Assembly: GCA_016932035.1 (NCBI GenBank)
Contig: JAFGDR010000023.1
Span: 12,270 to 76,269 of the forward strand
From: Candidatus Cloacimonadota bacterium
Lineage (GTDB): Bacteria > Cloacimonadota > Cloacimonadia > JGIOTU-2
Reading direction: 5' to 3'
DNA: 64,000 bases
Part shown: positions 39,611 to 48,827 of the stretch, one piece after another
Position numbering within the stretch: position 1 is the stretch's first letter
Layout: each line of letters begins with the position of its first letter
The notes under the pieces: generated by a model
What the model was told of the DNA's origin: nothing
Database searches by the model: none
Seen by the model: only the letters and a program-made list of their open reading frames with translations
Position numbers and translations under genes: made by a program

Positions 39611-40840
39611 ATGGGAAAAACAATCATTGAAAAAATAATTCAGATGCATTCAGATGAAGATGTATCAGCAGGCAAGATCGTCTGGATGAAGCTGGATGTG
39701 CGGACTGCTCGCGATTTTGGCGGTCCGAATGTTGTGAAAAATTTAGAAAAGCATTATCCTGACGCAGAACTTCCAGATAAAGATAATGTGTTCTTCACAT
39801 TTGATACGGTTGCACCCGCAAAAACCATTCCTTATGCTAATAATCAGCAGATTTGCCGTGATTATGCAAAAAAGAATGGTCTTAAGGTGTATGATGTCGA
39901 TGCAGGAATCGGTACACATATTCTTATGGAAAAAGGCTTTGCTCAGCCTGGGAGAACCCTTGTGGGAACAGACAGTCATTTCAACATACTCGGTGCTGTT
40001 AATGCGTTTGGACAAGGTATGGGAGATCAGGATATTGCATTTGGTTTTAGAACGGGTAAAACCTGGTTTGAAGTACCTGAAACAATAAAGATAAATCTTA
40101 ACGGCAAATTCTCCTATCCTTCCACAGGGAAGGACCTTGTGCTATTCATTCTCAAGAGAATCGGCAGCAAGGGGGCACTTGGAAAGTGTATTGAATATTA
40201 TGGAGATTGTCTGCAGGATTTAAGTTTTGCTGAGTATATTACTCTTTGTAGCATGATGACAGAAATGGGCGGCATCGTTGCATTTCCTGAACAAAATCCT
40301 CATGTCTCACAATGGCTTCTTGAAAGAACTGGTGAAGATCAGAATTTCATCACAGCTGATGAGGATGCCATATACTCGGATGAGATTGACATCGATGTAA
40401 CAGATCTTCAACCCCAAATAGCATGTCCTCCAAAACCAGATAACGTTAAGAACGTTTCAGAACTCAAAGGACTCAAAGTCGGATCTGTTTTTGTCGGTTC
40501 CTGTACAAACGGACGAATCGAGGATATGAGATATCTGGCAGATATTCTCAAAGGAAACCATGTTGCTGATGGAATAATGCTCCGAGTAGTTCCTGCAACG
40601 CGGGAAGTATATGGGCAAATGCTCCAAGAAGGTTTGATAGAAGCCCTTTTTCAGGCAGGAGCGATCGTCTCTAATCCGGGATGTGGAGGATGCGCCTCCG
40701 GACAAATTGGAATGACTGGAAAAGGTGAAGTCCAAATTTCCACTTCAAATAGAAATTTCAAAGGCAAGCAGGGTGATGGAGAAACATATCTGGCAAGTCC
40801 TATCACTGCTGCATTTGCTGCAATCAAAGGAGAACTATAA
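39611..40840 (+). CDS. Aconitase/LeuC-type hydro-lyase, large subunit
   Basis: Large subunit of a two-subunit dehydratase of the isopropylmalate isomerase/homoaconitase/dimethylmalate dehydratase group, 409 residues. The 4Fe-4S ligands are seen at Cys298 (GSCTNG), Cys358 and Cys361 (NPGCGGCASG). GTDSH and GIGTHILMEKG are also present. The conserved DH pair near residue 65 reads D65-T66 (FDTVAPA), so the usual His is Thr. No leuA or leuB is nearby, so leucine synthesis is not implied; a catabolic isomerase or dehydratase of branched or methylated acids is equally possible. The small subunit is two genes downstream. Confidence 0.88.
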   Translation: MGKTIIEKIIQMHSDEDVSAGKIVWMKLDVRTARDFGGPNVVKNLEKHYPDAELPDKDNVFFTFDTVAPAKTIPYANNQQICRDYAKKNGLKVYDVDAGIGTHILMEKGFAQPGRTLVGTDSHFNILGAVNAFGQGMGDQDIAFGFRTGKTWFEVPETIKINLNGKFSYPSTGKDLVLFILKRIGSKGALGKCIEYYGDCLQDLSFAEYITLCSMMTEMGGIVAFPEQNPHVSQWLLERTGEDQNFITADEDAIYSDEIDIDVTDLQPQIACPPKPDNVKNVSELKGLKVGSVFVGSCTNGRIEDMRYLADILKGNHVADGIMLRVVPATREVYGQMLQEGLIEALFQAGAIVSNPGCGGCASGQIGMTGKGEVQISTSNRNFKGKQGDGETYLASPITAAFAAIKGEL

Positions 40841-40849
40841 CGTACTACT

Positions 40850-42076
40850 ATGAAGAACCTGTTTTTGCTCTTGCTACTGGTTGTCATTTTGATCACATGT
40901 ACTCATCAGGAAGAATTAATAGAGATAGAACCTCCTGATCCGTATGAGCATGTAATTGGTAGACTGAAAACCGGAAAGTCTTTATACTCAGTTCTTTTAG
41001 ATAATAATGTATCATATCAGGATGCATACAAGATCACCAAAGAACTTAACTCTATATATGACCTGAGATATTCACATCCTAATGACAGTTTTCATTTAAA
41101 AATTGATACGCTTGGAATTGTTCAGGTAATTGAGTATTCACCTAATAAGATTGAAAAATATATTGTTGCACGTGATTCGACTGATGAATTCGAAGTATTC
41201 CATGAAAAGCTCGTACTCGAAAAAGAGGTTAAGCTTCTTACAACGATACTGAAATCTTCATTATACGAAACACTGATCAATGGGGGACTTGATCCTCAGC
41301 TCGTTATGAAGTTCAGCGATATTTTTCAATGGGATATCGACTTTTTTATAGATCCTCGAGAAGGGGATACCTGCTCGATTGTATATGAAGCATACAGTCA
41401 TGATGGAGAAATTTTACAGTATGGTGAGATTTTAGGTGCTTCATATAAAGGGAAATTATTTGATCTGACTGCGTATTATTTTGATAATGGGAATAACATT
41501 CATGGCTATTATAATGAGTATGGTGAATCATTTCAAAAAGCATTTCTCCGTTCACCACTAAATTATTCTTTTATCAGCTCATATTTCGGTATGCGCCTGC
41601 ACCCGATAACAAAGCAGGTCTGGCTGCACAATGGCGTGGATTATGCTGCCCCTCTCGGTACGCCTGTAGCAAGCTCTGCAGATGGAACGGTCATTCATAA
41701 AGGGTGGAAGGGTGGTCATCCAACACCAAAGGGGAATACTGGCGGATATGGTTATACGGTTATGATACGGCATTCGAATGGCTATAAAACGCTTTACGGT
41801 CATTTGAGTTCGTATGCTAAGAATCTCTACGTAGGAAAACGGGTTGTTCAAGGTGAAATAATCGGTTATGTCGGCTCAACAGGATGGTCAACAGGACCGC
41901 ATCTTCATTATACGATCTATCATCATGATGCTCCCATCAATCCTTTGTCACTCAATAATGTTTCAGGACCTCCTATTCCGAAAGAATATATCGATACATT
42001 TAATGAATCCGTTCATAACATTAATACACTTCTCGAACAATCCAACAAAACATTTTTGCAATCAATTTTCGGTTGA
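40850..42076 (+). CDS. M23 peptidase, probable lipoprotein
   Basis: Murein endopeptidase, 408 residues. N-terminal hydrophobic signal ends at LITC (Cys17), a non-ideal lipobox because Thr precedes the Cys. The middle has the OapA/LysM-like start of MepM-type peptidases (KTGKSLYSVLLDNNVSYQDAYKI). The C-terminal LytM domain has SYFGMRLHPIT, HNGVDYAAPLGTPV and HLHYTI, with zinc ligands His, Asp and the H.H pair intact. It separates the large and small subunit genes of the aconitase-like enzyme, an odd position for a cell-wall enzyme. Confidence 0.88.
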   Translation: MKNLFLLLLLVVILITCTHQEELIEIEPPDPYEHVIGRLKTGKSLYSVLLDNNVSYQDAYKITKELNSIYDLRYSHPNDSFHLKIDTLGIVQVIEYSPNKIEKYIVARDSTDEFEVFHEKLVLEKEVKLLTTILKSSLYETLINGGLDPQLVMKFSDIFQWDIDFFIDPREGDTCSIVYEAYSHDGEILQYGEILGASYKGKLFDLTAYYFDNGNNIHGYYNEYGESFQKAFLRSPLNYSFISSYFGMRLHPITKQVWLHNGVDYAAPLGTPVASSADGTVIHKGWKGGHPTPKGNTGGYGYTVMIRHSNGYKTLYGHLSSYAKNLYVGKRVVQGEIIGYVGSTGWSTGPHLHYTIYHHDAPINPLSLNNVSGPPIPKEYIDTFNESVHNINTLLEQSNKTFLQSIFG

Positions 42077-42164
42077 TTTAAATAAGTTTGTATATTATAT
42101 GGTCCAAAGGATTTATTCAGCAAAAAATTTGACAGTTTAAATGGAGTAGCACGTTTTATCTATA

Positions 42165-42689
42165 ATGCAAAAAGACTGTAAAATAACCGGCAAAATTTGG
42201 CTTATACTCGATCAAAACAATCATCTTATTAATGATATCGACACTGATATGATCTTTCACAATCAATACCTAGCGATCACTGAAATCGAAAAAATGGGAC
42301 AATATACGTTTGACAATCTTGAAGGTTGGAAGGATTTTGCAGCTAAAGCAGTAAAAGGTGATATTGTTATTGCTGGAAAAAACTTCGGTGCCGGATCATC
42401 ACGGCAACAAGCTGTTGACTGTTTTGCTTCTCTCGGCATTCAAGCTATACTCGCTGAATCATTTGGTGCAATTTATAAAAGAAATGCCATCAATTCCGGG
42501 TTGCCAATTTTAACAATTACACACATCGAACTTGATAACCTTTCTCAACGACGCGAAATCACCCTTGATCTTGAGAAAGGTATTGTTTCGACTCCATATA
42601 TTCAAATAGAACCTTTTTCAAAAGTTCAGTTTGATATTTATCAGGCAGGTAATTTATTTACTTTCGGAAAACAAGTAATTAATAAATAA
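42165..42689 (+). CDS. Aconitase/LeuD-type hydro-lyase, small subunit
   Basis: Small swivelling subunit of the isopropylmalate isomerase/homoaconitase family, 174 residues, partner of the large subunit at 39.6 kb. Family motifs are NDIDTDMIFHNQYL (the IDTD...I segment), GKNFGAGSSRQQAVDCF (contains the catalytic Ser region) and ESFGAIYKRNAINSGLP. Substrate specificity cannot be read from the sequence. An 88-base gap separates it from the M23 gene and may hold a separate promoter, since TTGACA occurs at 42129. Confidence 0.9.
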   Translation: MQKDCKITGKIWLILDQNNHLINDIDTDMIFHNQYLAITEIEKMGQYTFDNLEGWKDFAAKAVKGDIVIAGKNFGAGSSRQQAVDCFASLGIQAILAESFGAIYKRNAINSGLPILTITHIELDNLSQRREITLDLEKGIVSTPYIQIEPFSKVQFDIYQAGNLFTFGKQVINK

Positions 42690-42717
42690 AAAAAATACAA
42701 AGAAAGGAGCAACAAAA

Positions 42718-45522
42718 GTGAAAGTTTCTAGGAAATTTGGACTATTGCTTTTGATGTTCACGCTGTTATTCATAAGTTCAGCATTCGGGAAGATGTTGCC
42801 CAATAATGAACCTGTTGAAGGATTGAAAGTTGAAGATGTTCCTCATGATGATGGCGGAGGACTTGTTCTGAGTTGGAAACCTTTGCCCAAAGAGAAACGC
42901 ATCATTGAATATCGCATTTACCGCGGATATACTCCAGATAGCTTATTCTATATCGGAAAAATACCTGTTGATTCCAAAACCGGTGTTGCCTCCGATACAA
43001 TGAAGTATGTAGACCAGGGCTGGACATTTTTTGTTGATGCCACTTCTCCAGCAAAGTTAAGGCACGAAAAAGGACAAAAGAAAGGAACAAAAGGTGCGGA
43101 AGTACTCTATCGAACGATGCCCCGTGACATGAAAGTGTATGGTCCCGTGATGGATCACTACCGCATGCTTGCTGTTATTCCTGATAATGAATATGTCTAT
43201 CACACGAAGATGAGAGAATTTACCGATGTTGATACAACTGAAGATGGAACGATTGATACGACATCGACCATCCTTGCCGGCATGAAATTACAGCAGGTAA
43301 AGTATATTCTCACAAAATTAACAGTAGGGAAAGATTATTTTTATGCGATTCAGGCATTAAACATGAACCGTACAGCTTCTCCACTTTCTGCTATTGTAAG
43401 TGGAAAAACTACTGATGATCCCCCTGAAAAACTTGAAGAATTCTATGCTGTTGCTGTTACAGATAAAGAGCAGATGCAGTTCGAATGGACATTACCAGTT
43501 TTTGCAGATGATCAAAAACAATTTAATATCTATCTCTATGATGAGTTTGATGATAAGCATCTCATCTTTACAAGACCTGATGCTTATCCGTATACACCTC
43601 AAACAAATGCAATCGTTCCTTATGATTCTATTGCAGTACGGTATGATGCATTTAATCCGGCAAATATGAAATGGTATCGATTCAATATCGGAGAGCAGGA
43701 TAGACAAGATCAGGAAACTCTAGCAAAGGATGAACCTATTCCAGCAGAGATTATTACCTCTTCAATGCTTCCTGTCCCGCCTGTTCATTTTACTGTAAAA
43801 GATCAACCTAATGACAAGGGTGATCAGATGCAGGTATACTTTGGATATCCCTATTTTGGACTTTCAAAGTTAGTATACAATGATGCCTTTACCAAACTCA
43901 CCGTGAACTATTTCATCACAGATAATACAATGTATGAAGTTGACCGTTTGATCTTAACGATCAATGGTAAAACCAAAACAGAATACGTGCTTGATAATAA
44001 ACTCGATTTTAAGGTGAACTGGGATTACACACAGCCCATGAAAATTAGAGGAACGTTTGTGTGTAAACACAAAGGACAGGAACCTTTACCAGAAGACTAT
44101 GCTGTGACTCATACCTTTTCTTTCGATACAAACATGCAGCTTGTTTTGATCGACACTCCACCAAACGAACAAATGAAAGAAATGGTGGATTATTACTATC
44201 AAGTATATAAGATAAACCATGTTAGCGATGTGTATCGATATGCAAAGGAAATGTCTTTCAGAGAAAGAGAATATATCGATAAAATAGCTTTTGCAACTGT
44301 TCAGTTTAGAGGACGACCCCGGTTCGATCTTAATGAAAAACGATTATATTTCAGTACATATCTCGCAATTGTCAATTATGAAGATCAATATCCCTATTAT
44401 ACACAGGCCTTGTATCTTGACCAGCTTCATCAACAGGATGAAGAGCTGAAAGAAGAAATTGCGAAACTTCAAACTGAACTTGAAACTGAAACAGATAAAG
44501 AGGAAATAGCTAATATTGAAGATCGAATAGATCTTTATATAAGCTATCTTGAAGATAAACCTGAGATCGTTAAGGAAGCTAATCAATTAAAAACTGACAA
44601 AGAACGTATGAAGTTGCTGTATACAACAGCCTGTAAAGCAACACGTTCTTTCAAGTATTATATTAGAAAAACTGATGGAAAGGGACATTTTATTGATACA
44701 CCTGTTTATACTGCCCCAAATGGAGAGCAATATCTCTTTCCGAAGCAGAATTGGTTCAACACAGATGAAATAATTACTCTCGTTGCAGTCCTACTTTTCG
44801 GCGCTTTGGTTTACTTCATGATCCGAGCTGCAAGAAAAGGTAAGAGATTATATATACGTCCAATCGCAGGTATTCAGGAGATTGATAATGCAATCGGTCG
44901 TGCCACAGAAATGGGAAGACCGATATTGTTCGTTCCCGGATTGAGTGGTATCAGTGATGTGGCAACCCTCGCAGGATTGGCGATTTTGAGCAAAGTTGCG
45001 AAAAAAGCTGCAGAATATGACACAAGGATTCTTGTTCCGTGTCGCGACTTTATTGTGCTTCCAATCGCTCAGGAAACTGTTAAAGAAGCTCATTATGAAG
45101 CAGGACGTCCCGACACTTATGACAAAAACAGCGTATTCTTCATTACCCAGGCCCAGTTTGCATTTGTGTCCGGTGTTAATGGTATCATGATCCGTGAAAA
45201 AACCGCAACGAACTTCTATATGGGTATGTTCTGGGCTGAGTCTCTTCTTATGACAGAGACAGGAAGTATGACAGGTGCTATCCAGATCGCAGGTACAGAT
45301 GCGGTTAACCAGCTACCCTTCTTTATCACGACATGTGACTACACATTGATTGGTGAAGAACTGTATGCAGCGAGTGCTTATCTTTCGAAACAGCCACTCA
45401 TTCTCGGTACTCTTAAAGCGCAGGATTATATGAAGCTTCTCATTGTTATCACTGTTGTAATTGGAACCCTGCTTTCAACTGTTCACCTTACGTTCTTTAT
45501 GAACTGGTTCCCAGCTAAATAG
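42718..45522 (+). CDS. Large membrane protein with FN3-like ectodomain and DUF6754-like domain
   Basis: First of four tightly spaced genes; function unknown. 934 residues: signal sequence (about 5-23), an FN3-like domain (about 32-150, LVLSWKPLPKEKRIIEYRIYRG), a second FN3-like segment (about 225-330), more beta structure, a charged coiled coil (about 568-630), a membrane segment (about 684-704), a globular cytoplasmic-type domain (about 710-895; GRPILFVPGLSGISDVATLAGLAILSKVA, resembling DUF6754) and a last membrane helix (about 906-926). GTG start with AAAGGAG at the proper distance. Likely a membrane-spanning scaffold with large extracytoplasmic part. Memory of the DUF name is from family knowledge, not a search. 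Confidence 0.8.
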   Translation: MKVSRKFGLLLLMFTLLFISSAFGKMLPNNEPVEGLKVEDVPHDDGGGLVLSWKPLPKEKRIIEYRIYRGYTPDSLFYIGKIPVDSKTGVASDTMKYVDQGWTFFVDATSPAKLRHEKGQKKGTKGAEVLYRTMPRDMKVYGPVMDHYRMLAVIPDNEYVYHTKMREFTDVDTTEDGTIDTTSTILAGMKLQQVKYILTKLTVGKDYFYAIQALNMNRTASPLSAIVSGKTTDDPPEKLEEFYAVAVTDKEQMQFEWTLPVFADDQKQFNIYLYDEFDDKHLIFTRPDAYPYTPQTNAIVPYDSIAVRYDAFNPANMKWYRFNIGEQDRQDQETLAKDEPIPAEIITSSMLPVPPVHFTVKDQPNDKGDQMQVYFGYPYFGLSKLVYNDAFTKLTVNYFITDNTMYEVDRLILTINGKTKTEYVLDNKLDFKVNWDYTQPMKIRGTFVCKHKGQEPLPEDYAVTHTFSFDTNMQLVLIDTPPNEQMKEMVDYYYQVYKINHVSDVYRYAKEMSFREREYIDKIAFATVQFRGRPRFDLNEKRLYFSTYLAIVNYEDQYPYYTQALYLDQLHQQDEELKEEIAKLQTELETETDKEEIANIEDRIDLYISYLEDKPEIVKEANQLKTDKERMKLLYTTACKATRSFKYYIRKTDGKGHFIDTPVYTAPNGEQYLFPKQNWFNTDEIITLVAVLLFGALVYFMIRAARKGKRLYIRPIAGIQEIDNAIGRATEMGRPILFVPGLSGISDVATLAGLAILSKVAKKAAEYDTRILVPCRDFIVLPIAQETVKEAHYEAGRPDTYDKNSVFFITQAQFAFVSGVNGIMIREKTATNFYMGMFWAESLLMTETGSMTGAIQIAGTDAVNQLPFFITTCDYTLIGEELYAASAYLSKQPLILGTLKAQDYMKLLIVITVVIGTLLSTVHLTFFMNWFPAK

Positions 45523-45536
45523 AAAGGAGTATCATA

Positions 45537-46160
45537 ATGAAAAGACAAATACCTTTAATGATAGTTTTGATACTTGGTTTACTCTTTGTTGCTCATGTAT
45601 TCATTCCCAGCAAACTCTCCTCAGATTACCTCGACTGGTTCATGAAATGGACAAAAGTTATAGGTCCTTTCGCGATTGTGTTGGGTGTTTTCAGTCTTGT
45701 TCTTGTTCATTATAACAAGATTAAACGCAAAGCTCCTAACTGGGGATACAGTATAGTTACACTTGCAGCACTTGTTATAACAACCGTTGTTGGATTCGTG
45801 TGGGGCATCCAGGAAGGAACCCCCTATATGTGGATCTTTGAGAATTTCAATGTTCCGCTGGGTGCAACGATGTTCTCACTCCTCGCTTTCTACATTGCAT
45901 CCGCAGCATATAAGGCGTTCAGAGCACGATCTGTTGAAGCGACCGTATTGCTTGTCGCAGCTATTATTGTGATGCTCGGACGTGTCTCGATTGGACAAGC
46001 GATAACCCACTGGATTCCTGATATTACTGAATGGATCCTCAATGTGCCAAACCTAGCAGCCAAGCGCGGAATTGCACTTGGTGTAGGACTTGGTATGACC
46101 GCAACATCTCTCAAGATCATGCTTGGGATCGAGCGCTCATATCTTGGCGGAAGGGATTAA
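45537..46160 (+). CDS. Six-helix membrane protein of the four-gene operon
   Basis: Unrecognised integral membrane protein of 207 residues with about six helices (near 7-23, 40-60, 72-90, 107-125, 134-152, 177-196) and short loops. It starts 15 bases after the DUF6754-like gene with an AAAGGAG ribosome site and is followed after 10 bases by the next membrane gene. The composition is that of a transporter-like or assembly membrane component but no signature was seen. Confidence 0.8.
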   Translation: MKRQIPLMIVLILGLLFVAHVFIPSKLSSDYLDWFMKWTKVIGPFAIVLGVFSLVLVHYNKIKRKAPNWGYSIVTLAALVITTVVGFVWGIQEGTPYMWIFENFNVPLGATMFSLLAFYIASAAYKAFRARSVEATVLLVAAIIVMLGRVSIGQAITHWIPDITEWILNVPNLAAKRGIALGVGLGMTATSLKIMLGIERSYLGGRD

Positions 46161-46169
46161 GGAGGTATC

Positions 46170-47123
46170 ATGAAATTTGCAGATAGCATTCAAAAATTAG
46201 ATAGAAGAATCATCTATATTATTCTTGCTCTCGCAGTGATTTTACCTCTTGTTTTCCCTGTTGGATTCAAAACCTATACAACAACACCGGTCGAAGATCT
46301 ATACCGTCACATCGATGCTGCAGCAGGCAGAGAAGATATGGCAATTATCATGGACTTCACGCATGATCCCGGTGTGCTGCCGGAACTTTACCCGATGGAC
46401 CTTGCGATCCTGAGACATTGTTTCCAGAGAAATATCAAAGTATTCACGATATCCTTCCTTCCACAAGGCGCAGCGATCATTCAGCTTGCACTATCGGAAG
46501 TGAAAGAAGATTATCCTAATATCGAAGCTAATGTCGATTATTGCAACTTTGGATTTAAACCATGGAGTTTGAAGCTTCCTATCATGCTTGGTATGGGTGA
46601 TGATATTGCTGAAGCTGTTGAAACAAATAGTGAAGGACTAAAACTCGAGAATCTTCCTATTATGCAGGATCTTAAAAATTATGATAATATCCAGGTAGTT
46701 GTAGAAATTTCAGGTTCTTCGATGGGGCAATTCTGGGTAACGTATGCTCGCGCTAAATTCGGTGTTGATGTTGCAGTCGGTCTTACTGCTGTTATGGCTG
46801 CAGATGTGTACCCTTTCCTTCAAACAGGACAGTTTATTGGCAGTTTGGGTGGATTGAAAGGTGCTGCTGAATACGAACAGCTCGTTGACATTTTCGCAAT
46901 GAATGGTATTGAGTTCAGTAAGAAAAATGCCAGAAATATGGCATGGGTAGAAGCCCAGTATGAAGAGCTTCCTGAACTCGCAAAATTGTATAAATATAAC
47001 AAAGCCCGTATCGGTATGGATGCACAGGCTATTGTTCACGTGCTCATAATCCTCTTTATCATACTTGGTAATATTGGATATTTCCTTGAAAAACGTGATC
47101 AAAAAAAGAAGTTTGGAAAATAA
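46170..47123 (+). CDS. Membrane-anchored protein of the four-gene operon
   Basis: Unrecognised protein of 317 residues with one helix at each end (about 14-32 and 285-305) and a soluble middle of about 250 residues (EDMAIIMDFTHDPGVLPELYPMDLAILRH, EISGSSMGQFWVTYA). The alternation of hydrophobic strands and helices suggests an alpha/beta fold. AAGGAGG ribosome site. Both termini probably lie in the cytoplasm with the middle domain outside, or the reverse. No catalytic motif recognised. Confidence 0.8.
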   Translation: MKFADSIQKLDRRIIYIILALAVILPLVFPVGFKTYTTTPVEDLYRHIDAAAGREDMAIIMDFTHDPGVLPELYPMDLAILRHCFQRNIKVFTISFLPQGAAIIQLALSEVKEDYPNIEANVDYCNFGFKPWSLKLPIMLGMGDDIAEAVETNSEGLKLENLPIMQDLKNYDNIQVVVEISGSSMGQFWVTYARAKFGVDVAVGLTAVMAADVYPFLQTGQFIGSLGGLKGAAEYEQLVDIFAMNGIEFSKKNARNMAWVEAQYEELPELAKLYKYNKARIGMDAQAIVHVLIILFIILGNIGYFLEKRDQKKKFGK

Positions 47124-47132
47124 GGAGTAAAC

Positions 47133-47732
47133 ATGACTGAAACAATTGGAATCTGGATTGCTGCATTTTTGACACTCTGCATGTTTTCTTTCCTGTATAA
47201 GGATAATCCGTTCTATAAATTTGCAGAACACCTCTTCGTAGGCGTTTCAATGGGTTACTATATTCCATATACCTTCTATAATGCTTTTCTCCCATACGCA
47301 TACGAACCGCTTTTTCTCAAAAAAGATTATATCCTCATCATACCTTTCATTATCGGTATTCTGTACTGGTTTAGATTTTCATCAAAACTGAGTTGGATCA
47401 GCCGTTATCCCATTGCATTTAGCATGGGTATGGTAGGTATGGGTGTTCCCATGGGAATGCACGCAAATGTGCTTGTGCAAATGAGAAGTATGATGCTTCC
47501 ACTCAATAACATCAACATCATCTTGATCTTTGTTGGAACCATCAGTATTCTCTTGTATTTCTTCTTCTCCAAAGCACATAAAGGTGTATATGGAAAGTTT
47601 ACTTCCATTGGTATCTGGTTCATGATGATCGGATTCGGTGCATCATTCGGTTATACGGTGATGGCTCGTATCTCACTCCTCATTGGACGAGTACAATTCC
47701 TGCTTGGTGACTGGTTAGGATTGATCAAATAA
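47133..47732 (+). CDS. Multi-helix membrane protein, last of the four-gene operon
   Basis: Unrecognised integral membrane protein of 199 residues with about six helices, rich in Met, Phe and Gly (SMGMVGMGVPMGMHANV). An AAGGAG ribosome site and a 9-base gap couple it to the preceding gene. A strong terminator follows 14 bases after its stop, marking the end of the operon. Confidence 0.8.
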   Translation: MTETIGIWIAAFLTLCMFSFLYKDNPFYKFAEHLFVGVSMGYYIPYTFYNAFLPYAYEPLFLKKDYILIIPFIIGILYWFRFSSKLSWISRYPIAFSMGMVGMGVPMGMHANVLVQMRSMMLPLNNINIILIFVGTISILLYFFFSKAHKGVYGKFTSIGIWFMMIGFGASFGYTVMARISLLIGRVQFLLGDWLGLIK

Positions 47733-47746
47733 TTTGCGCAATCAAC

Positions 47747-47790
47747 AAAAGCACAAAGATTATGATGTGATGTCATGGCTTTGTGCTTTT
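47747..47790 (+). terminator. Rho-independent terminator of the four-gene operon
   Basis: A perfect 12-bp stem (47747-47758 with 47779-47790) with a 20-base loop, ending in a T-rich tract. It overlaps an in-frame ATG at 47775 of the apbE frame, which supports the later start at 47799. Confidence 0.8.
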
Positions 47791-47798
47791 CTTTTGCT

Positions 47799-48827
47799 AT
47801 GAAAAAAAGAATCGTTCAGATTAGTTTTATTATAATACTTCTTGTTGTGATATACGTGCGCATCAATCATGAGAGAAGTAAACCTATCAAAGAAACAAGG
47901 TTTGCACTCGGTACCTTTGTTACTCTTGATATACAGGACAAAAATCCACATAATAAAGAGATTATCGATTCGGTTTTTGCTCTTATAAAAACTTTGGAAG
48001 AACAATTCTCAAGCACCTATGAAAGTAGTGAAACAAGCAGTTTAAATGCCTGCCGTGATTCGAGTAATATTTCGGAAAGCATGGCGAAACTTCTTAAAAT
48101 ATCTGAAAAAGTTAGTACAGATACTGAAGGTGCATTTGATGTAACAGTTGGAATACTGCTGCCATACTATGATTTTATTGAAGAGCTGATGCCATCAAAA
48201 ACGATGATCGATTCACTTAAATCGTTGGTTGATTTCAACAAAATATATGTAAACGATTCTATCTTTTTTAAGAATGATCCGAGAATACGAATAGATTTTG
48301 GCGGTATTGCAAAGGGATTTATAGTTGATAAGGCAGTTCAATATCTTAAAGATCAAGGAATCAAGTATGCTGTTATCAATGCAGGAGGTGATCTCTATGT
48401 TATGGAGAATCCACAAACTGATGTCTGGAAGATTGGTATCCAGCACCCCAGGAATGAGGAACTTCTGGGTTCTCTGGAAGTGAAAAATATGGCAGTAGTC
48501 ACTTCGGGAGATTATGAGCAATTCTTCATAAAAGAAAGAGTTCGTATTCATCACATACTTGATCCTCAAACAGGATATCCTGCAGATAAATCAGTTTCTA
48601 TTACGGTCATAGCACCTGATGCAACCTATGCTGATGCAATGTGTACAGCTCTATTTGTTATGGGACCGGACAAAGGGATCCAATTTATCAACAAGAAGGA
48701 TAGTATTGATGCATTGATTGTTTTTGAGAAAAACGGCTATCTTTATTATGATGTTTCAGAAAATTTTGACAAGTATAACTTCACACTTTTAGATTCAACA
48801 GTGTATCTCATCAAGGAAAATAAATAA
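47799..48827 (+). CDS. apbE: FAD:protein FMN transferase (ApbE family)
   Basis: Attaches FMN covalently to Thr of target proteins such as Rnf/Nqr subunits, on the outer face of the inner membrane. 342 residues with an N-terminal export/anchor helix (KKRIVQISFIIILLVVIYV), FALGTFVTLDI, DFGGIAKGFIVDKAV, NAGGDLYV and the metal-binding YADAMCTALFVMG. The start at 47799 leaves the upstream terminator outside the gene. Its natural targets are not in the window. Overlaps folE2 by one base. Confidence 0.95.
   Translation: MKKRIVQISFIIILLVVIYVRINHERSKPIKETRFALGTFVTLDIQDKNPHNKEIIDSVFALIKTLEEQFSSTYESSETSSLNACRDSSNISESMAKLLKISEKVSTDTEGAFDVTVGILLPYYDFIEELMPSKTMIDSLKSLVDFNKIYVNDSIFFKNDPRIRIDFGGIAKGFIVDKAVQYLKDQGIKYAVINAGGDLYVMENPQTDVWKIGIQHPRNEELLGSLEVKNMAVVTSGDYEQFFIKERVRIHHILDPQTGYPADKSVSITVIAPDATYADAMCTALFVMGPDKGIQFINKKDSIDALIVFEKNGYLYYDVSENFDKYNFTLLDSTVYLIKENK

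Noticed and set aside
42161-42166. TATAAT as -10 box for the LeuD-like gene
   Set aside because: It overlaps the start codon and the TTGACA at 42129 is 26 bases away.
46710-47231. Minus-strand open frame of 173 residues
   Set aside because: Covers two well-supported plus-strand genes and has no recognisable domain or ribosome site.
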